From assembly GCA_959347315.1 (NCBI GenBank), contig OY365822.1:9576149-9640148 (forward strand): 64,000 bases of DNA, read 5' to 3'. Each line of letters starts with the position of its first letter. Position 1 is the first letter of the stretch. The notes under the pieces were generated by a model. The model was not told the origin of the DNA. It ran no database searches and worked only from the letters and a program-made list of their open reading frames with translations. The translations under genes were made by a program, and so were the position numbers. This document shows, in pieces, positions 10,006 through 22,099 of this stretch. Origin of the DNA: Bimastos eiseni. Its lineage: Eukaryota; Annelida; Clitellata; Crassiclitellata; Lumbricidae.

Positions 10006-12094
10006 TGAAAATATCCAGGCAAAATTGTGATACTACTAGGCCCGCACAGATGCTTCGCTTATTTAGGCCTGTAATAAAATTTCTCTTAGGTTGATGTGGT
10101 TCAGTCTTTTCTGACACCTGGATCATAAGCCGTGCTGCCGATATTCCCACCTTGCGTCCAGTCTACGGATTAGTCATTCGAGGCATTGGCTACTGTCTTA
10201 ATCTAAGGCCTGAGGAATTTGGCAATATCTTGTTCGCCGCAACGCAATTCCAGACATGGCCGCTAACGTTCGATAGGCTATCTCTAAGATTGTGCATAGG
10301 CTACTATTGATCGGTAAAGCCGTAAGGCCTCGCCGATAAAAAATATAGGCTACTAGGCCCATAATAACTTAGTAAATACCATAATAAATTAAATAACAGA
10401 ATAACAATTAAATTATACTAGAGAGTCATCGTACACCTGAGTGCAGAGGCTTTGAGTAATACCGGTTTAAAAGATTAAAAGACACGTCATCGCGTTTTTG
10501 CTTACGTCAATTTGAATGAGTAAAAGTGCATCCAGAATGGGAATTGGAGTATCTGAGCTGTCTGATACCAATTGTCTATAGCACACATTAAAATAATTGA
10601 AACACCCATGTAATTATGCCAATTTTTAGAATATGAATGCCCCTCGTACCCTCAACTTTTCTAAAGTGCAGGGGCACGTGCCCCTGCCAGACGTACACAT
10701 GTATGGTGCCATCACCGCTGTGTGCAGTTACTTAGCATTTGCACCAGATGCGTATGAAAGGATATCCTGAATTGACTCCTTAAGCCAGCACTTATTCATC
10801 CTACCATGTCTGAAGCGACAAAATTCAAAGCACGGGCGTATTTAATATAGGCCTACGATCGTACAATTATGACAATTGGTTGATTTGTGCCAGGGCCGTC
10901 TCTTTGAACTCCAAGTGTCGGATAAGACAAAGAAAAATTGACGCTTTCGATTCGCTTGAGCGGTTAGTGACGAGCCATGTGCGGTTTATCCCACCCGCTG
11001 CAGGCAACCGTATAAATCTTCACACATTGGTTGTCTTCTAGGCAGCGATCTGTGTAGTGGGATGCTGCATCTTATTGACAACGCATCTATAAAAGAGCGA
11101 AAGAAGAGAGCGACGGACGCAGAAGTAACTGAGAAATAGAGTGGGATAAACCGTGAGCGTCATTCCGATCTCGTTTCTCGGTTGAGGCATAGCAAGATAG
11201 AAGGAGATGGGAAAAGGTTGAATTGCTACGTGCTACATCAAAGAATTTCTTTCTCGGTAAGAAAAGCTATTGAAACACCTGCGAGAGAAGAGGCACACGA
11301 AGAATAGGTAACCATATCTGACGTTTGTAAATTATTAATATCCTCTGCATAATTTGCAAGCAATAACGTGTTTGCCTTTACGTCAATTCATCTCTTCGTT
11401 CTAGAATAGAGTTTCCAATAATGAGACATACTATACCAAAGACACCTGACTAAGATAGATCGGTACGTGATTTTCGTGACTACGGTTATAATAGTAAAGG
11501 TGGGCTGCACTATCATGGAAAACAAAGTCGCGCAGCATGAGAGTCCGATTTGCAGGGGGTCGGAAATACATATACATATTTAATACAATTAATTTTTCGG
11601 CGATTTAGTCATTATGTAAATCTATTCAACAAACAACTACGGCGTAAACATGACATTTAATAAAATGTAAAAAAAATATATGAAAAGGAGCCTTCACTCG
11701 CAATTTAAACTAATGGGAAGAGGAAGCTGTATACATTAGCATCAGACGTAACCAAATTGCACTGAAATTGAAAGACAAAAGACACCTGCGCAGCAGAAGC
11801 TTAAAAATAATTGCGCCAGGTAGGCCTTCTGCTACTGGAAAATAGAAATAGCAAACCCAATGAACCAGCGCAACGCTGCACCAGGTACTGATATAACTGT
11901 GCACTAGTACAGTCACTATTAGGATAGACGCTTATTATCCTTTTCTTCGCGCACAGTTTAGGCCTAGTAACTTTGTGAGCTGGCTTATGCATGTAGGTAG
12001 TCATTCCAGATAAACATGCAGCCATTTCGATACATTATTACTTGTCTTAAGAACCACTGCTGACCATAATGGCTTATGTTGTTGTCGTTGTTGT
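10006..12094. other. Gene-free region with palindrome and inverted repeat
   Basis: No coding region supported. Two structures stand out. A perfect 20-bp palindrome, GCAGGGGCACGTGCCCCTGC, lies at 10668-10687 with an E-box-like CACGTG centre. A 14-bp inverted repeat (13 of 14 paired) lies at 10981-10994 and 11141-11154, and could mark a small foldback element. TAGGCCTA-type motifs occur near 10060, 10850 and 11960. Confidence 0.5.
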
Positions 12095-12095
12095 G

Positions 12096-12150
<55 letters not shown>

Positions 12151-12278
12151 ATGGTCACGACGATGACGATTACGACGATGACGATGATGACGATGACGAT
12201 GATGATGATGATGACGATGATGACGACGATGACGATGACGACGACGACGACGATGACGATGATGATGATGATGATGAT

Positions 12279-12315
<37 letters not shown>

Positions 12316-12316
12316 C

Positions 12317-12349
<33 letters not shown>

Positions 12350-12476
12350 CGACGATAACGATGACGATGACGATGATGATGACGATGATGACGACGATGA
12401 CGATGACGATGACGATGATGATGATGATGATGACGACGATAACGATGACGATGACGATGATGATGACGATGATGAC

Positions 12477-12508
<32 letters not shown>

Positions 12509-12524
12509 TGATGACGATGATGAC

Positions 12525-12558
<34 letters not shown>

Positions 12559-12822
12559 CTGATGATGATGATGATGATGATGACGACGATAACGATGACG
12601 ATGACGATGATGATGACGATGATGACGACGATGACGATGACGATGACGATGATGATGACGATGATGACGACGATGACGATGACGATGACGATGACGACGA
12701 CGACGACGATGATGATGATGGTGATGATGACGACGATGATGACTACGACAATGACGATGACGATGATGATGATGACGATGATGACGATGACGACGACGAT
12801 GACGATGATGATGATGATGGTT
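12095..12822. repeat. (GAT/GAC)n satellite with higher-order structure
   Basis: About 730 bp made of GAT and GAC with a few interruptions (GACGCTGAT near 12313 and 12556; GACGATAACG at 12351, 12435 and 12585). The interruptions recur, so blocks of roughly 84-150 bp were themselves copied. The long poly-Asp and Met/Thr frames are not judged to be genes. Confidence 0.93.
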
Positions 12823-13091
12823 GATTTTGGATGATTGTAATGATGCTCGTTATGTTAATTATCTTGACGATGCCCCTCGATCGTGCTCATAGTGATGTTC
12901 AAGACGATGATGTTAGCAATGAAGTTCATGGTAGTTATAATAATGACCATCAAGTTGCCGCTGTTGTCAATGCTGCTGCTGCTAATGATGATTATGTTAA
13001 TAATTATGCTCTTCCTATATGCTTAAGACGATTATGCTCCTCATAATAATTATTAATACGTCAATGACAACTTAATCATCAAATGAGAAAA

Positions 13092-14485
13092 TATAGGGTA
13101 ATACAAAAGTTTGTTACCGTTTCCAAACTTAAATGTCTCGGTCAAAAGGATTCCGATCTCTTAAATATTTTTCAATCATATAAAGGAATCACATATTAAA
13201 TACCTCTGAAAATTTTTAGTTGAACGTGCGTAAAATGACGTGATAGTGTATACTTCGGCGCGCGAGGTGCATTTCTGACTCGTGCCTGTATGTGACGTCA
13301 CCATTTTTCACGCCACTTAATTGAGCAAAATAGAAGCATTGACACTGGACTGCGGAAGATTGGTCCAATGTTTTGTTCACCGATGAGTCGCCGTTCATGG
13401 TGTTTTATGTACCGAATCTAGTTAATGATGCAATTTCCGATTCAGATGACGGGAACGTTCCATCTGCTCCACAATTGAAGTTAGCCCAACAGTGATGGTA
13501 TAGTGGTGGGATGATGGCCAGTGGTATCACAAGCGTTCACTTTGTGCTAAATGGTACCAGACGGAACTGGTAGTACTACATTACAAACATTCTCGATCAA
13601 CACGCGAAGCAGCGCTCGAGAGACAACGGGAGTGTTATGCAATGAAAGTTATTTGTTGAGAGTATTTCAGCAGGTGATGCATGCTGTCATGCATTAGCTG
13701 TCAAGTATAAAGCCGAGGATTTAGCCATCGAAGTTCCCTGGATCACTCTCCTATTGAGAACTTCTGGAGTGTTTTGTCTTTCAGAGTTTAGAAAGATCCT
13801 GAGTCAAAGAACTTTGATCAGCTCAAACGTCGCTTTCATCGTGAGTGGAGATCGGTGGAAGTTGGGACATCGGTCTCTGATTCAGTCTATGCCGTATAGA
13901 GTCGGTGCTGTCATTAAGCAGATTTAACGAAAATACTGTACACTGATAGCCTACCAGGGCCGTACGGAGGGAGGGGCCAGCCTGGCCGTGGCCCAGGGCG
14001 CAAATTTGGGTAAGGGCGCAAATTTCAGGATAGAATAACTTATTATTCCATGAAATGCACTATTTTCAAAATGTTGGGACGCTAGACCGATGCTAGACAC
14101 AGGGCGCAAATACAATTTTAAAAATGTGGGGGCGCCAGATTGATGCTAGGCACAATGCGCAATTATAGCTCGGTACGGCCCTGTAGCCTACGTCAGTAAG
14201 ACCTATAGGTAGCAATATTGTGTTATGGGCTACTAGGCCCAATGGTTTGCTTACAGTGATATTATGATGAACAAACTGTATCGTATGGCAGTTTTTCCGG
14301 AAACTGGCCCTCTTCAATTTTTATAAAATATTATGGCAACCACTGACCGGATCCAAGCCAAATTTATACCAGTATCTTTAATTTGACTCGTGTATGCACT
14401 GACAGAATATCATAAAAAAAATATTTAGCCCTTACGGAGAAAACGCATTTTGAAAATGGTGAACGAACTTTTGTGTCACCCTATA
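13092..14485 (+). mobile_element. Tc1/mariner-type DNA transposon, decayed
   Basis: Terminal inverted repeats: TATAGGGTAATACAAAAGTT at 13092 pairs with AACTTTTGTGTCACCCTATA ending at 14485. The ends begin with TA, the insertion target of this superfamily. Inside, broken plus-strand frames keep transposase signatures: LFTDESPF near 13373, a GGMMASGITSVHFVLNGT stretch near 13508-13560, HSPIENFWSVL near 13743-13778 (the motif just before the last catalytic acid), and KRRFHREW near 13827. Stops and shifts are frequent, so it is inactive. A younger hAT-like element sits inside it at 13955-14183. Confidence 0.72.
13955..14183. mobile_element. hAT-like miniature element with 8-bp target duplication
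   Basis: A 229-bp element with ends CAGGGCCGTACGGAG and CTCGGTACGGCCCTG (inverted, one mismatch). It is flanked by a perfect 8-bp direct repeat TAGCCTAC (13947-13954 and 14184-14191). End sequence and 8-bp duplication are typical of the hAT superfamily. It encodes nothing, so it must have been moved by a transposase elsewhere. Internally a GGGCGCAAAT-type unit recurs four times. Confidence 0.85.
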
Positions 14486-14636
14486 CAATCTCAATCAAAA
14501 GATTCCAGACCGCGTTCGTTGCAGAACCATCTAGAAACTAGTAAACCTGTTAGATGGATAATGAGCTGTTTTACTTTTTCTTTTATGTTCGAAGGACAAG
14601 TCAACTAAAATCAACCAGGTTATATTCGTAATTTAT

Positions 14637-16343
14637 ATGACCATGATCTTCGGGACTCGACTCGTCTGGAATTTCCTGCTTTCAGTGTTCACGCTCTGCG
14701 TCATTGCGGAGCGTCCAGATCAAATAGCATGCAGATCAAATAGCGACTTGGCATGTACGTCACTTGAAGCTGATAACAGTTTGAGAACTATCCAAGATGG
14801 TCCAACATCCCGTAACGACGGATCCAGCGCGACAAAAGACATGTCCATGGAAGACGCCCTATCCATTCCTGACGACGTGACCGTACATGGACTCAGCAAC
14901 ATAACGCACGCTGTCCACACCAGCGCTGTAACGGTCGACCGTGACACGATTGCTAATGCCCACTCGAGCGTAACGGAGTCGTCTGGCGCCAACACGGAAA
15001 TCGATGACAATAACAAAGTGGCCACGGCGTCGATGTCGATAGCAGTCGGCGATTCTCAAAATAACACGAGGCATTTCTCAGACGATCACAGCAGCACTTT
15101 TGGGACTAATGATCCACCCGCGTATACTTCTAGGCATGACACAGACAGGTCTACGCTCGGATTACTAGGGAGCAATTCCATGGAACCAGAGCAGAAGTCG
15201 AATACCACCAATGGTAATGCTATGGTTGCACAGCCAACGATTGCTACCATCCCACCATCGCTGGACGTTTACTGGCAACAGAGACTCTCGAATGACCTTC
15301 TCATCTACATCTCTCCCTTCCTGATCATCATCGGAACGATTGGAAACGCCGTGTCCTTGATCACACTCCAGAACCGTCTCTTCCGCTTCTCTTCCACTGG
15401 GCTCGTCCTATCCGCTCTTTCCCTGGTCGACATTGCCGTCCTAAACACGGGACTCATGCGCCACTGGCTGCTACGAACGTTCGGGTTCAACATTCGCGAT
15501 CTGACAAGAGTCGGCTGTAAGGTGCATTTCCTACTGACCTACTACCTACACCAGCTAGCCTCCTGGACCCTCATCCTGTTGACAGTTGAGAGAACGGTCG
15601 CCCTGTGGTTTCCCCTGCGCTGCAAAGAGCTCTGCAGCAGACGACGCATCGTAGTCGCATGGCTCGTCATCGCCACCATCCTCTTTGCAGAACACACCTT
15701 CTTCTTCCCAGCTTTCGATCTTCGTCCAACTGTAGTCGCCTCCACAGACTCGAACACGACGTACGTACAGTACTCCTGCGCCATCCGCGGTGACTGGTAC
15801 GAGTTCTTCGACCTCGACTGGAGCTACATTGACGCCTGCGTCGGAGATTTCTTCCCGTTCTTGGTCGTCCTGATTGGGAACATTCTCACCGTCGTTCGCA
15901 TCGTCAAGTCTCGTCGGGAACGCGAAAGACGGATGGGCGCTGCTTCGAACCCCAACGGTCGACTGATGGCCTCTACCACGGCCATGCTTATTGGAGTCAG
16001 CGTACTATTTCTAGTACTCAGCCTCCCTATCGATATCCTATTTCTTTACTACGCCTACAGAGGGAGCGTCTTGCCTCAGAACGAGGAACAGGCAATCTAT
16101 AACCTGGCTTATGCGTTGGTAACGCTGTCCTATTACGCGAACAACGCCTTGGACTTCATTATGTATTTTGTCAGTGGTAGAAAGTTTCGACAGGCTTTTC
16201 TAGAAACGTTTCTACCCTGTCGAAAGACGACGAAACAAAACGTACAGACATTGACGCAACGGCGCTACAGAAGTCAAGGATCGAACCAAGCGAGTGGTCC
16301 TCAAAGGGGACCGTCTATTAACTCTATTTCAAACTCATCCTAA
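14637..16343 (+). CDS. Rhodopsin-type (class A) G-protein-coupled receptor with Ser/Thr-rich N-terminus, single exon
   Basis: 568 aa, intact, no intron. A likely signal peptide (residues 1-24, hydrophobic NFLLSVFTLCVIA) precedes an extracellular region of about 190 residues rich in Ser/Thr/Asp with NxS/T sites. A YWQ motif at about 212 precedes TM1 (221-243, GN at 236-237). TM2 has the conserved Asp at 265. TM3 starts at Cys294, predicted to bond to Cys381 in loop 2. The DRY position reads ERT (318-320). TM7 ends NNALDFIMY (502-510), with DFxxY in place of NPxxY, followed by the helix-8-like SGRKFRQAF. This pattern is common in invertebrate peptide receptors of the FMRFamide/thyrotropin-releasing type; the ligand is unknown. 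It shares more than half of its membrane-domain residues with the two receptors at 22.5 and 26.7 kb. The second ATG at 14643 is an equally possible start. Confidence 0.9.
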   Translation: MTMIFGTRLVWNFLLSVFTLCVIAERPDQIACRSNSDLACTSLEADNSLRTIQDGPTSRNDGSSATKDMSMEDALSIPDDVTVHGLSNITHAVHTSAVTVDRDTIANAHSSVTESSGANTEIDDNNKVATASMSIAVGDSQNNTRHFSDDHSSTFGTNDPPAYTSRHDTDRSTLGLLGSNSMEPEQKSNTTNGNAMVAQPTIATIPPSLDVYWQQRLSNDLLIYISPFLIIIGTIGNAVSLITLQNRLFRFSSTGLVLSALSLVDIAVLNTGLMRHWLLRTFGFNIRDLTRVGCKVHFLLTYYLHQLASWTLILLTVERTVALWFPLRCKELCSRRRIVVAWLVIATILFAEHTFFFPAFDLRPTVVASTDSNTTYVQYSCAIRGDWYEFFDLDWSYIDACVGDFFPFLVVLIGNILTVVRIVKSRRERERRMGAASNPNGRLMASTTAMLIGVSVLFLVLSLPIDILFLYYAYRGSVLPQNEEQAIYNLAYALVTLSYYANNALDFIMYFVSGRKFRQAFLETFLPCRKTTKQNVQTLTQRRYRSQGSNQASGPQRGPSINSISNSS

Positions 16344-17095
16344 ATAACTCACTCACTGCGGTGTAAGCCTATTATCTGTCGAACTTCATTTTCATTGTGT
16401 CGTCTTAACTTATTTTCACAGATGTTTCATTGTGTTTCATCATGATAGATAATTTATCTTCCTCGGTCTACTGATTAATGTTTTATCATTATCTTGCATC
16501 CTGAAATATCATGCGCGTAATTATTAATTACCGACCAGTATAGGCTACATCAAAGTTCACGACAAAACATATTAATGAAATGTTAATCAGTCAACCACTG
16601 GAGGTTATGTTTCAAGATGAAACAAAACCTATCCCAACCCACTGATTAATATGTTTCAGCATGAACCATATAGAGTATATATAGGTTAACAGATTGATTA
16701 ATATCATGAGCTTATTAATGACCTATGGCTCCTGCCGAAAGATAATAATTAATTTCCATTATGTTTCATCATGAAATCTTTTAGCTGTCTGTTTTGCTAA
16801 CTGTTCTAAAACTCATTGAAATGACATTTCCTTTAGTCTTGTAGCTAGCGCAAAGAGCGCCTCTGAATAGATTTCTTTAAGAGGCGCTATATCAAATTTC
16901 ATTGGTTACGGAATAAAGATATACCGTATATCGGTTAACTGGTTAAGGTTTCATTATGTTTCATCTACTCCTCCTACTCTCCAATGTTGTTAGTCCACGC
17001 CCTTTTCAGTCTGTACCGTATAGCTCAAATCCGTAGAATTCCCAATCTGAGTGCCTCTGCACAGTAGATATCTTTAATGGGCACCGTACTTATAA
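16344..17095. other. 3' flank of receptor with ATGTTTCA repeats and a LINE tail
   Basis: The motif ATGTTTCA or its inverted form recurs about eight times between 16420 and 16965, often as ATGTTTCATCATGAAA, which can pair with itself. A short plus-strand L2-type LINE tail (GCGCCTCTGAATAG ... GCGCTATATCAAATTTC) lies at 16848-16906. I see no further gene. Confidence 0.5.
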
Positions 17096-17199
17096 ATGTT
17101 CAATTACATTACATTTGTGCATCTCTTCTTTATATTTGCTCCAGTTTACCCATGTTCTGTTTCAAGTATGGATATCATACCTGGCCGCAGCATTAAAAA

Positions 17200-17520
17200 T
17201 TGTGCTCCATATTACTTGCGCGACATCTGCCCCCCAAAGTTCAACGTTGAAGCAGGTCCGGTGCTTCGCTCCGCAACGAGGGGTGGGCTTCAAGTTCCAC
17301 AGACTCGCCTGGCTATAGGCAGCCCCGTGCTTTCTCGGTTGTGGGCCCTTCAACATGGAATCAGCTCCCACTTGAGCTCCGCTCTTCTTTGCTCGAGGCG
17401 CAACCGTCAGAATTTTACAAGGTCCTCAAGTCTTTTTTCTTTAGTCGTGGCCTGACTGGGAACGCTCCTGGGTAGGTTCCTGAAGGGGAGCTATATATAA
17501 ATCCTAAGAATGAATGAATT
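17200..17520 (+). mobile_element. L2/CR1-like LINE, 3' terminal fragment
   Basis: The frame reads LRSATRGGLQVPQTRLA, then, after shifts, the equivalent of the FSVVGPxxWNxLPxELR segment and FYKVLKSF, which is the C-terminal end of L2/CR1-type reverse transcriptases. It ends in GAGCTATATATAAAT and GAATGAATGAA. This is a 5'-truncated dead copy of a subfamily with an AATG rather than TTGA tail. Confidence 0.65.
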
Positions 17521-17589
17521 AAATTATGGTAAAGCCAGTAATTTGTACAACCTCAGCAATCTGCAATATACGTGTACACAATAATATAC

Positions 17590-17672
17590 ATACAATACAT
17601 ATCACATATATATGTATATATACACATGTATATATATGCATGTATGTATGTGTGTGTATGTGTGTGTGTGCA
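17590..17672. repeat. TA/TG dinucleotide-rich tract
   Basis: Imperfect TATATACACATG-type alternation grading into a TG run. No coding content. Confidence 0.8.
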
Positions 17673-17917
17673 CGAGCTTTGTATTTTGCGAACATGTTCA
17701 GTACAGGCTTACATGTAGATTCCAGTTTAGATTCGTTTCCTTTAGTAGAACAAACCTCAATTATCGTAACGGAAAATCTCTGTTGCTGGAGAAGTTGTAA
17801 AGTTTATCTTTTTCTGTTAACTGTTCGTTAGATATTGTGATAGAATTTGTCAACAGACGTGGATCAGTTAATGCGAAGTTTGAAATAACATATATTATTA
17901 ATATAACTACTAATAAT

Positions 17918-18190
17918 CTTCGTTTAATTCCAAACTGACAAACCGCAGTATAGTTAAAAGTAGGCCTACAGTATGAGCGAATTATGAGTTATTACAGAAA
18001 TCGAATTTAGCCGTCGGCAGCCACGCAGGGTGTCCATTATGCTATAAATATCATTTTTAACAAACGCCGCCGCCTAGGAAAGAAATGAACCTTAGGGGGA
18101 TAAGAGTCTCGATCTTGGTTCCTCAAGAGCTGCGTGCCAGTGTGTTCACCACCACTCTACGGCCTCTACCCAATGTATTGCATAACCATA
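17918..18190 (-). repeat. tRNA-derived SINE, family A, near full length
   Basis: Minus-strand copy of the unit at 5077-5312. It shares the GGCGGCGGCGTTTGTTAAAA core, GTGGCTGCCGACGG, ATTCGATTTCTGTAATAACT and the end CTGCGGTTTGTCAGTTTGGA. A TAGGCCTAC insertion in its tail is specific to this copy. Confidence 0.72.
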
Positions 18191-21100
18191 TTTCTATAAC
18201 GCATCAAGACTCCAGAGGTACAACCTAATTAGTGCTAAAAACTCCGCGTAAGATACTTAAGTCTTAATAGGCAGAAACAGAAGCACCAGATCAAATCTAA
18301 GAGCGAGTCTGAGAGAATATCATTCCAAAGCAAAGGTCCAACACAAGCATAATGAATGAATGAAAGAACGAATATTAAAACTGGATAGCGCATCTTCCAA
18401 CAAATCTACTCTGCGCTAGCTAACATGATATTAATTGTCATTTCAACGATTGTTGAGACAAAACATGCACAGTAAGCTAAAAAAGTCACCAATGGCTGGC
18501 CCACGCACAAGCGTGGAACCAACCAACGGATTCTCGTCAAAAACTGGTATGTGGCATGGATGTTCAGAGTCCCTGGGCCAAGCTGCGCCGAATAGGTTGA
18601 GCGACAACTGCCGAGATCCGAGTCGCAAACACGGGATCGGTATCGACGAGTAGTCCCTCACTGGTGGAAGATGACGCGAGTCCGGATATTGGTCGAGGTT
18701 GAAGGAGGATGTAAACGAGGCATTTCGTCGCGTGTTGATCGGCATATTGAACAACCCCTCTTGACTATCGGTCGAGGTCACTCCATTGGCCGCGACAGCT
18801 ACACTCTATCGAAACGAGAACGCTCGGCTACAGAGGGTGCACACGGTGCCCGGCTGAGACACGACCACATGCAGTCAAATGGCGTACGCAACTAGCTATA
18901 AAAATGCACACAATCCTTAGAAAGTCGACGAATATGTTCCGAATGGAAACCTAGCACTAGAGAACTCCAACATATTTTATTAGTTACTGAGCAAATTCTA
19001 TATAGACCTCTAGATCAAAACAATCATCGAAATGACGCAGATTGCCGATAATCGAAAAAATGGGCACTCTCACCCTCCCTTATCTTCAATACTATCGGTC
19101 TTCCTTACGGGACCTCAAAGTATTGGTATCGAGTATTCCTGACAGGCTAAAGAAAAGTATTGCGATATACATGTGATATCAGTAAAATAAAGCTGTCGCG
19201 ATACTCGACGCGCTATTCAAAAAAGTATCGGCGATACCATGTACTTCAATACTTTATTGCGATATTAACAGCCTTGTCCGAACGAATGAGTCCGGATGAC
19301 AAAGACATACGTGGACGCGAAAGATGGACATACACAAAGTCGGTGATCTCGTTTGACAGGTGGGGGGACACCCAATGTCACGAGTTCGTGATTATTTTAG
19401 ATGACAGGTTATTTCCAGGAGGTAAACGCCTGGATGCTCAAGAATATTACATTTATGGAGCACACTCTGTTAGATGATATACCGTTAGATTTTAATCATA
19501 GAAAGAAATATAGTCAAAACAGATAACTAGTGAATAAGAACTTCAAACAAAAACGTCTGGTAACCTCTAAGACTACCCTGCTTCGATGGCCGCTCCCCTC
19601 CCTCAGGCCACCCCCTCCGATCCAACAGATAAAGAACCGCCCCTTTCCCTTCTTCCTGTTGCTTTTATCCCCCTTCGCTTTCACCTTTGACCCGACCATC
19701 CCTTTTGGACCCCCACGGCCATCGACGACCATCGAGCCTTCATTACCTATTGAGTATTGTATACATATACGGGTCAATGCAGTGTTTATCCGCAATATAG
19801 GCCTATGAGTCCAATAGATTCAGCTAATATATATATAAGACATTCACACACAAGTCGATGCCCAAATAACTATATACAATACATATACAGGGTAGAAGGG
19901 CAATTCGTGACACCCAATGAGAGGGGTAAGAAATGTGGGGACAATGTATAGTATGCCCCCTCTCTGTAAGAAGTGGGGGACTTGTCCCCCTCAACCCCCC
20001 GGGACCGCAGCCCCTGGATATACATCCCTTCATACTCTGAATTTTTAGCAGTACACGAACCATGTGTCAAAGAGCACTGGAAGCGACATCCTTCAATAGA
20101 TGAACAGGTCAACGACGATTAAGATGACACCGATAACGGCGATTATGGAACTTGACTTCGGCACTTCACTAATCTCCACTCCCTTTGACAATAACATTGG
20201 CAAATAGTTTCCCAGGCATGTACAACACTATATGCAAGCTACGCGTGTTGGCGTTATTTTTATGAGGTGTTGCTACTACAGTTCGAAAGATTTTATCGAT
20301 GATTTGTGTATAGCCTAATGACAGTTATTCGGTTCATGTCCACCTAGCCATTGGGCAATAAATTTTATTATTATTGCGCAACTGCACAGAATTTTCGATT
20401 AGTTCCGAGCATCTTCTTGCCGTCGTGTAGTTGTTCGCTTGTGTGTATAGGCCTAATTAGTTTAATGAGGAAAGCTCAGGTGATTCTTAAATGCTAACAA
20501 ATTTAGCTAGGTTTAAAATTGTGGTGATTATATTCATCCTGCTTCATGTTTGATGCACCGATGGCTAGGGTCACTTTCCGTTAATCTATTTTGTAAATAA
20601 GTCTCACGGAATATAAATATTTACAACAGCTCGTTGTGTCGTGACGTCGTCAAACCCATGGACGATTGTGACTGTATAAGGCGGCATGCAACCCATACGC
20701 AGCTATTATTCCATTACTTGACGGTTAGCATTTATCATCTTTGAGGAGAGGACCATCGAACGAGTGAACCTGGTCTTACCAAATCGTATATATAAATTAT
20801 AAAAGTCTCAGGTATTGGCATAAAATTACCGAAACGGCCGGGCTACGGACTACGAGAGAGGTCTTAAAATAGATGATGACTGGTCATATTTTATTATAGA
20901 GAACCAAATTTGAAAGGGATTGATTGCACTGCTTCCGTGCGTAGCTCCAAAGTGCACGGCCAAAATTGAGTGCTGCAGCATTTCGGAGTGCAAAACAGTG
21001 TATCACGTACAGGAATCTCTCCTGTCAAGTTAGACCTGGAGAAGAAGAGACTGAAGAAACCCTATATATCCTCTGACTACTCGTCCGATAACCTTGATAA

Positions 21101-21243
21101 ATGCCGTCTTTCATCTTTCCATTCAAGCGGCAGATATAAGACCACAAAGCCGTCATCGCTCACTCTAATCTGCTCCAGACACACATGACGTAACCAACGT
21201 CAACAACACGGACTTCGTACAAGCCACGTCTGGCAACAACAGA
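18191..21243. other. Gene-free region
   Basis: About 3 kb without a supported gene. Short open frames (for example 19160-19477) show no domain and no neighbour support. At 19060-19260 GATAC/GTATC words recur on both strands, and at 19965-20010 there is a G-run/C-run tract of the kind seen in dispersed repeats; neither could be classified. Confidence 0.45.
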
Positions 21244-21598
21244 CATTCATTCATCACGAACATTTATATAGCGCCCTATAAGGCCAATACCCATAAGCGC
21301 TCCCGACGCATGCCGCCCCGACTGAAAAGAACGGTCATTTATATATAATATATATATATATATATCTCCTATAAAACGCATCTGAGAAAACTATAGGCAT
21401 GAAGCATATTGTTAATGGGAGCCCATTCCATGCCATAGGACCGATTCCAGATAATGCGGGATGCTGTCTAATTGCAGTTCGCTTACATGGAACGAAGAAT
21501 TCACCCCGTGTGGAAGAGAAAGCGGAGAGCACGACGTCCCTGCAAGCCTTTCGCAGCGAAATATAGCTCTTGTAGAAAATATTCTGCAGATGCATCAC
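21244..21598 (-). mobile_element. L2/CR1-like LINE, C-terminal fragment
   Basis: On the minus strand the frame reads KACRDVVLSAFSSTRGEFF, RTAIRQHPALSGIGPMAWNG and IVFSDAFYRR, the conserved end of L2/CR1 reverse transcriptases. It is followed by a TA microsatellite (21343-21365) and a tail GGGCGCTATATAAATGTTCG with AATG units at 21244-21270. A related piece lies at the corresponding place in the tandem copy (25645-25745), so the insertion predates the receptor duplication. Confidence 0.65.
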
Positions 21599-22099
21599 CT
21601 AATAGGCACCGTCATAAAAAGTTAAGAATCTCACACTCTAATGTCTGGTGAAAAATCGATGTAATTGTGACCTATAACAGTCATTATATGTCACATATAA
21701 TCATATTATACACACAGTTCTAAGACTAGAGTAGATATACTAACAAAAGATAGGCTGCATGTCTGGTTTTCCATCTTATGCTTCACCAATGCCGTGCCAT
21801 TGCTCGCGCTTTGCCATGCAACACGAGTAGGTAAACGAGTGGCAGGTCGCCTGCTGCCACAAGTAAATGGGATTTTGAAACGCCAGCACAATGACACAGC
21901 AAAGGCGGTATCGTATCTAATCAGTATCACATCGCGAAAGAGAGGTCTATGATAAATCGAACTAAGAGTAGGGTTCGGGAAAATGAAATTGTACCAACTC
22001 ATTGGCTCATCGATTACCTGCCAGGCACAGATCGAAGAGTTGTTCGGGACAGCAAGGATACAGCTACGCCATGTGAGTAAAACATGCCTTTATTTTCTG

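Noticed and set aside
12069..12824. Long plus-strand frames of poly-Asp and Met/Thr
   Set aside because: They arise entirely from the GAT/GAC satellite; no start context, domain or splice evidence.
19060..19260. GATAC/GTATC-rich stretch as a miniature transposon
   Set aside because: No definable ends or target duplication.
19160..19477. 105-codon open frame on the plus strand
   Set aside because: No recognisable domain, no splice or neighbour support, and a length expected by chance in this composition.
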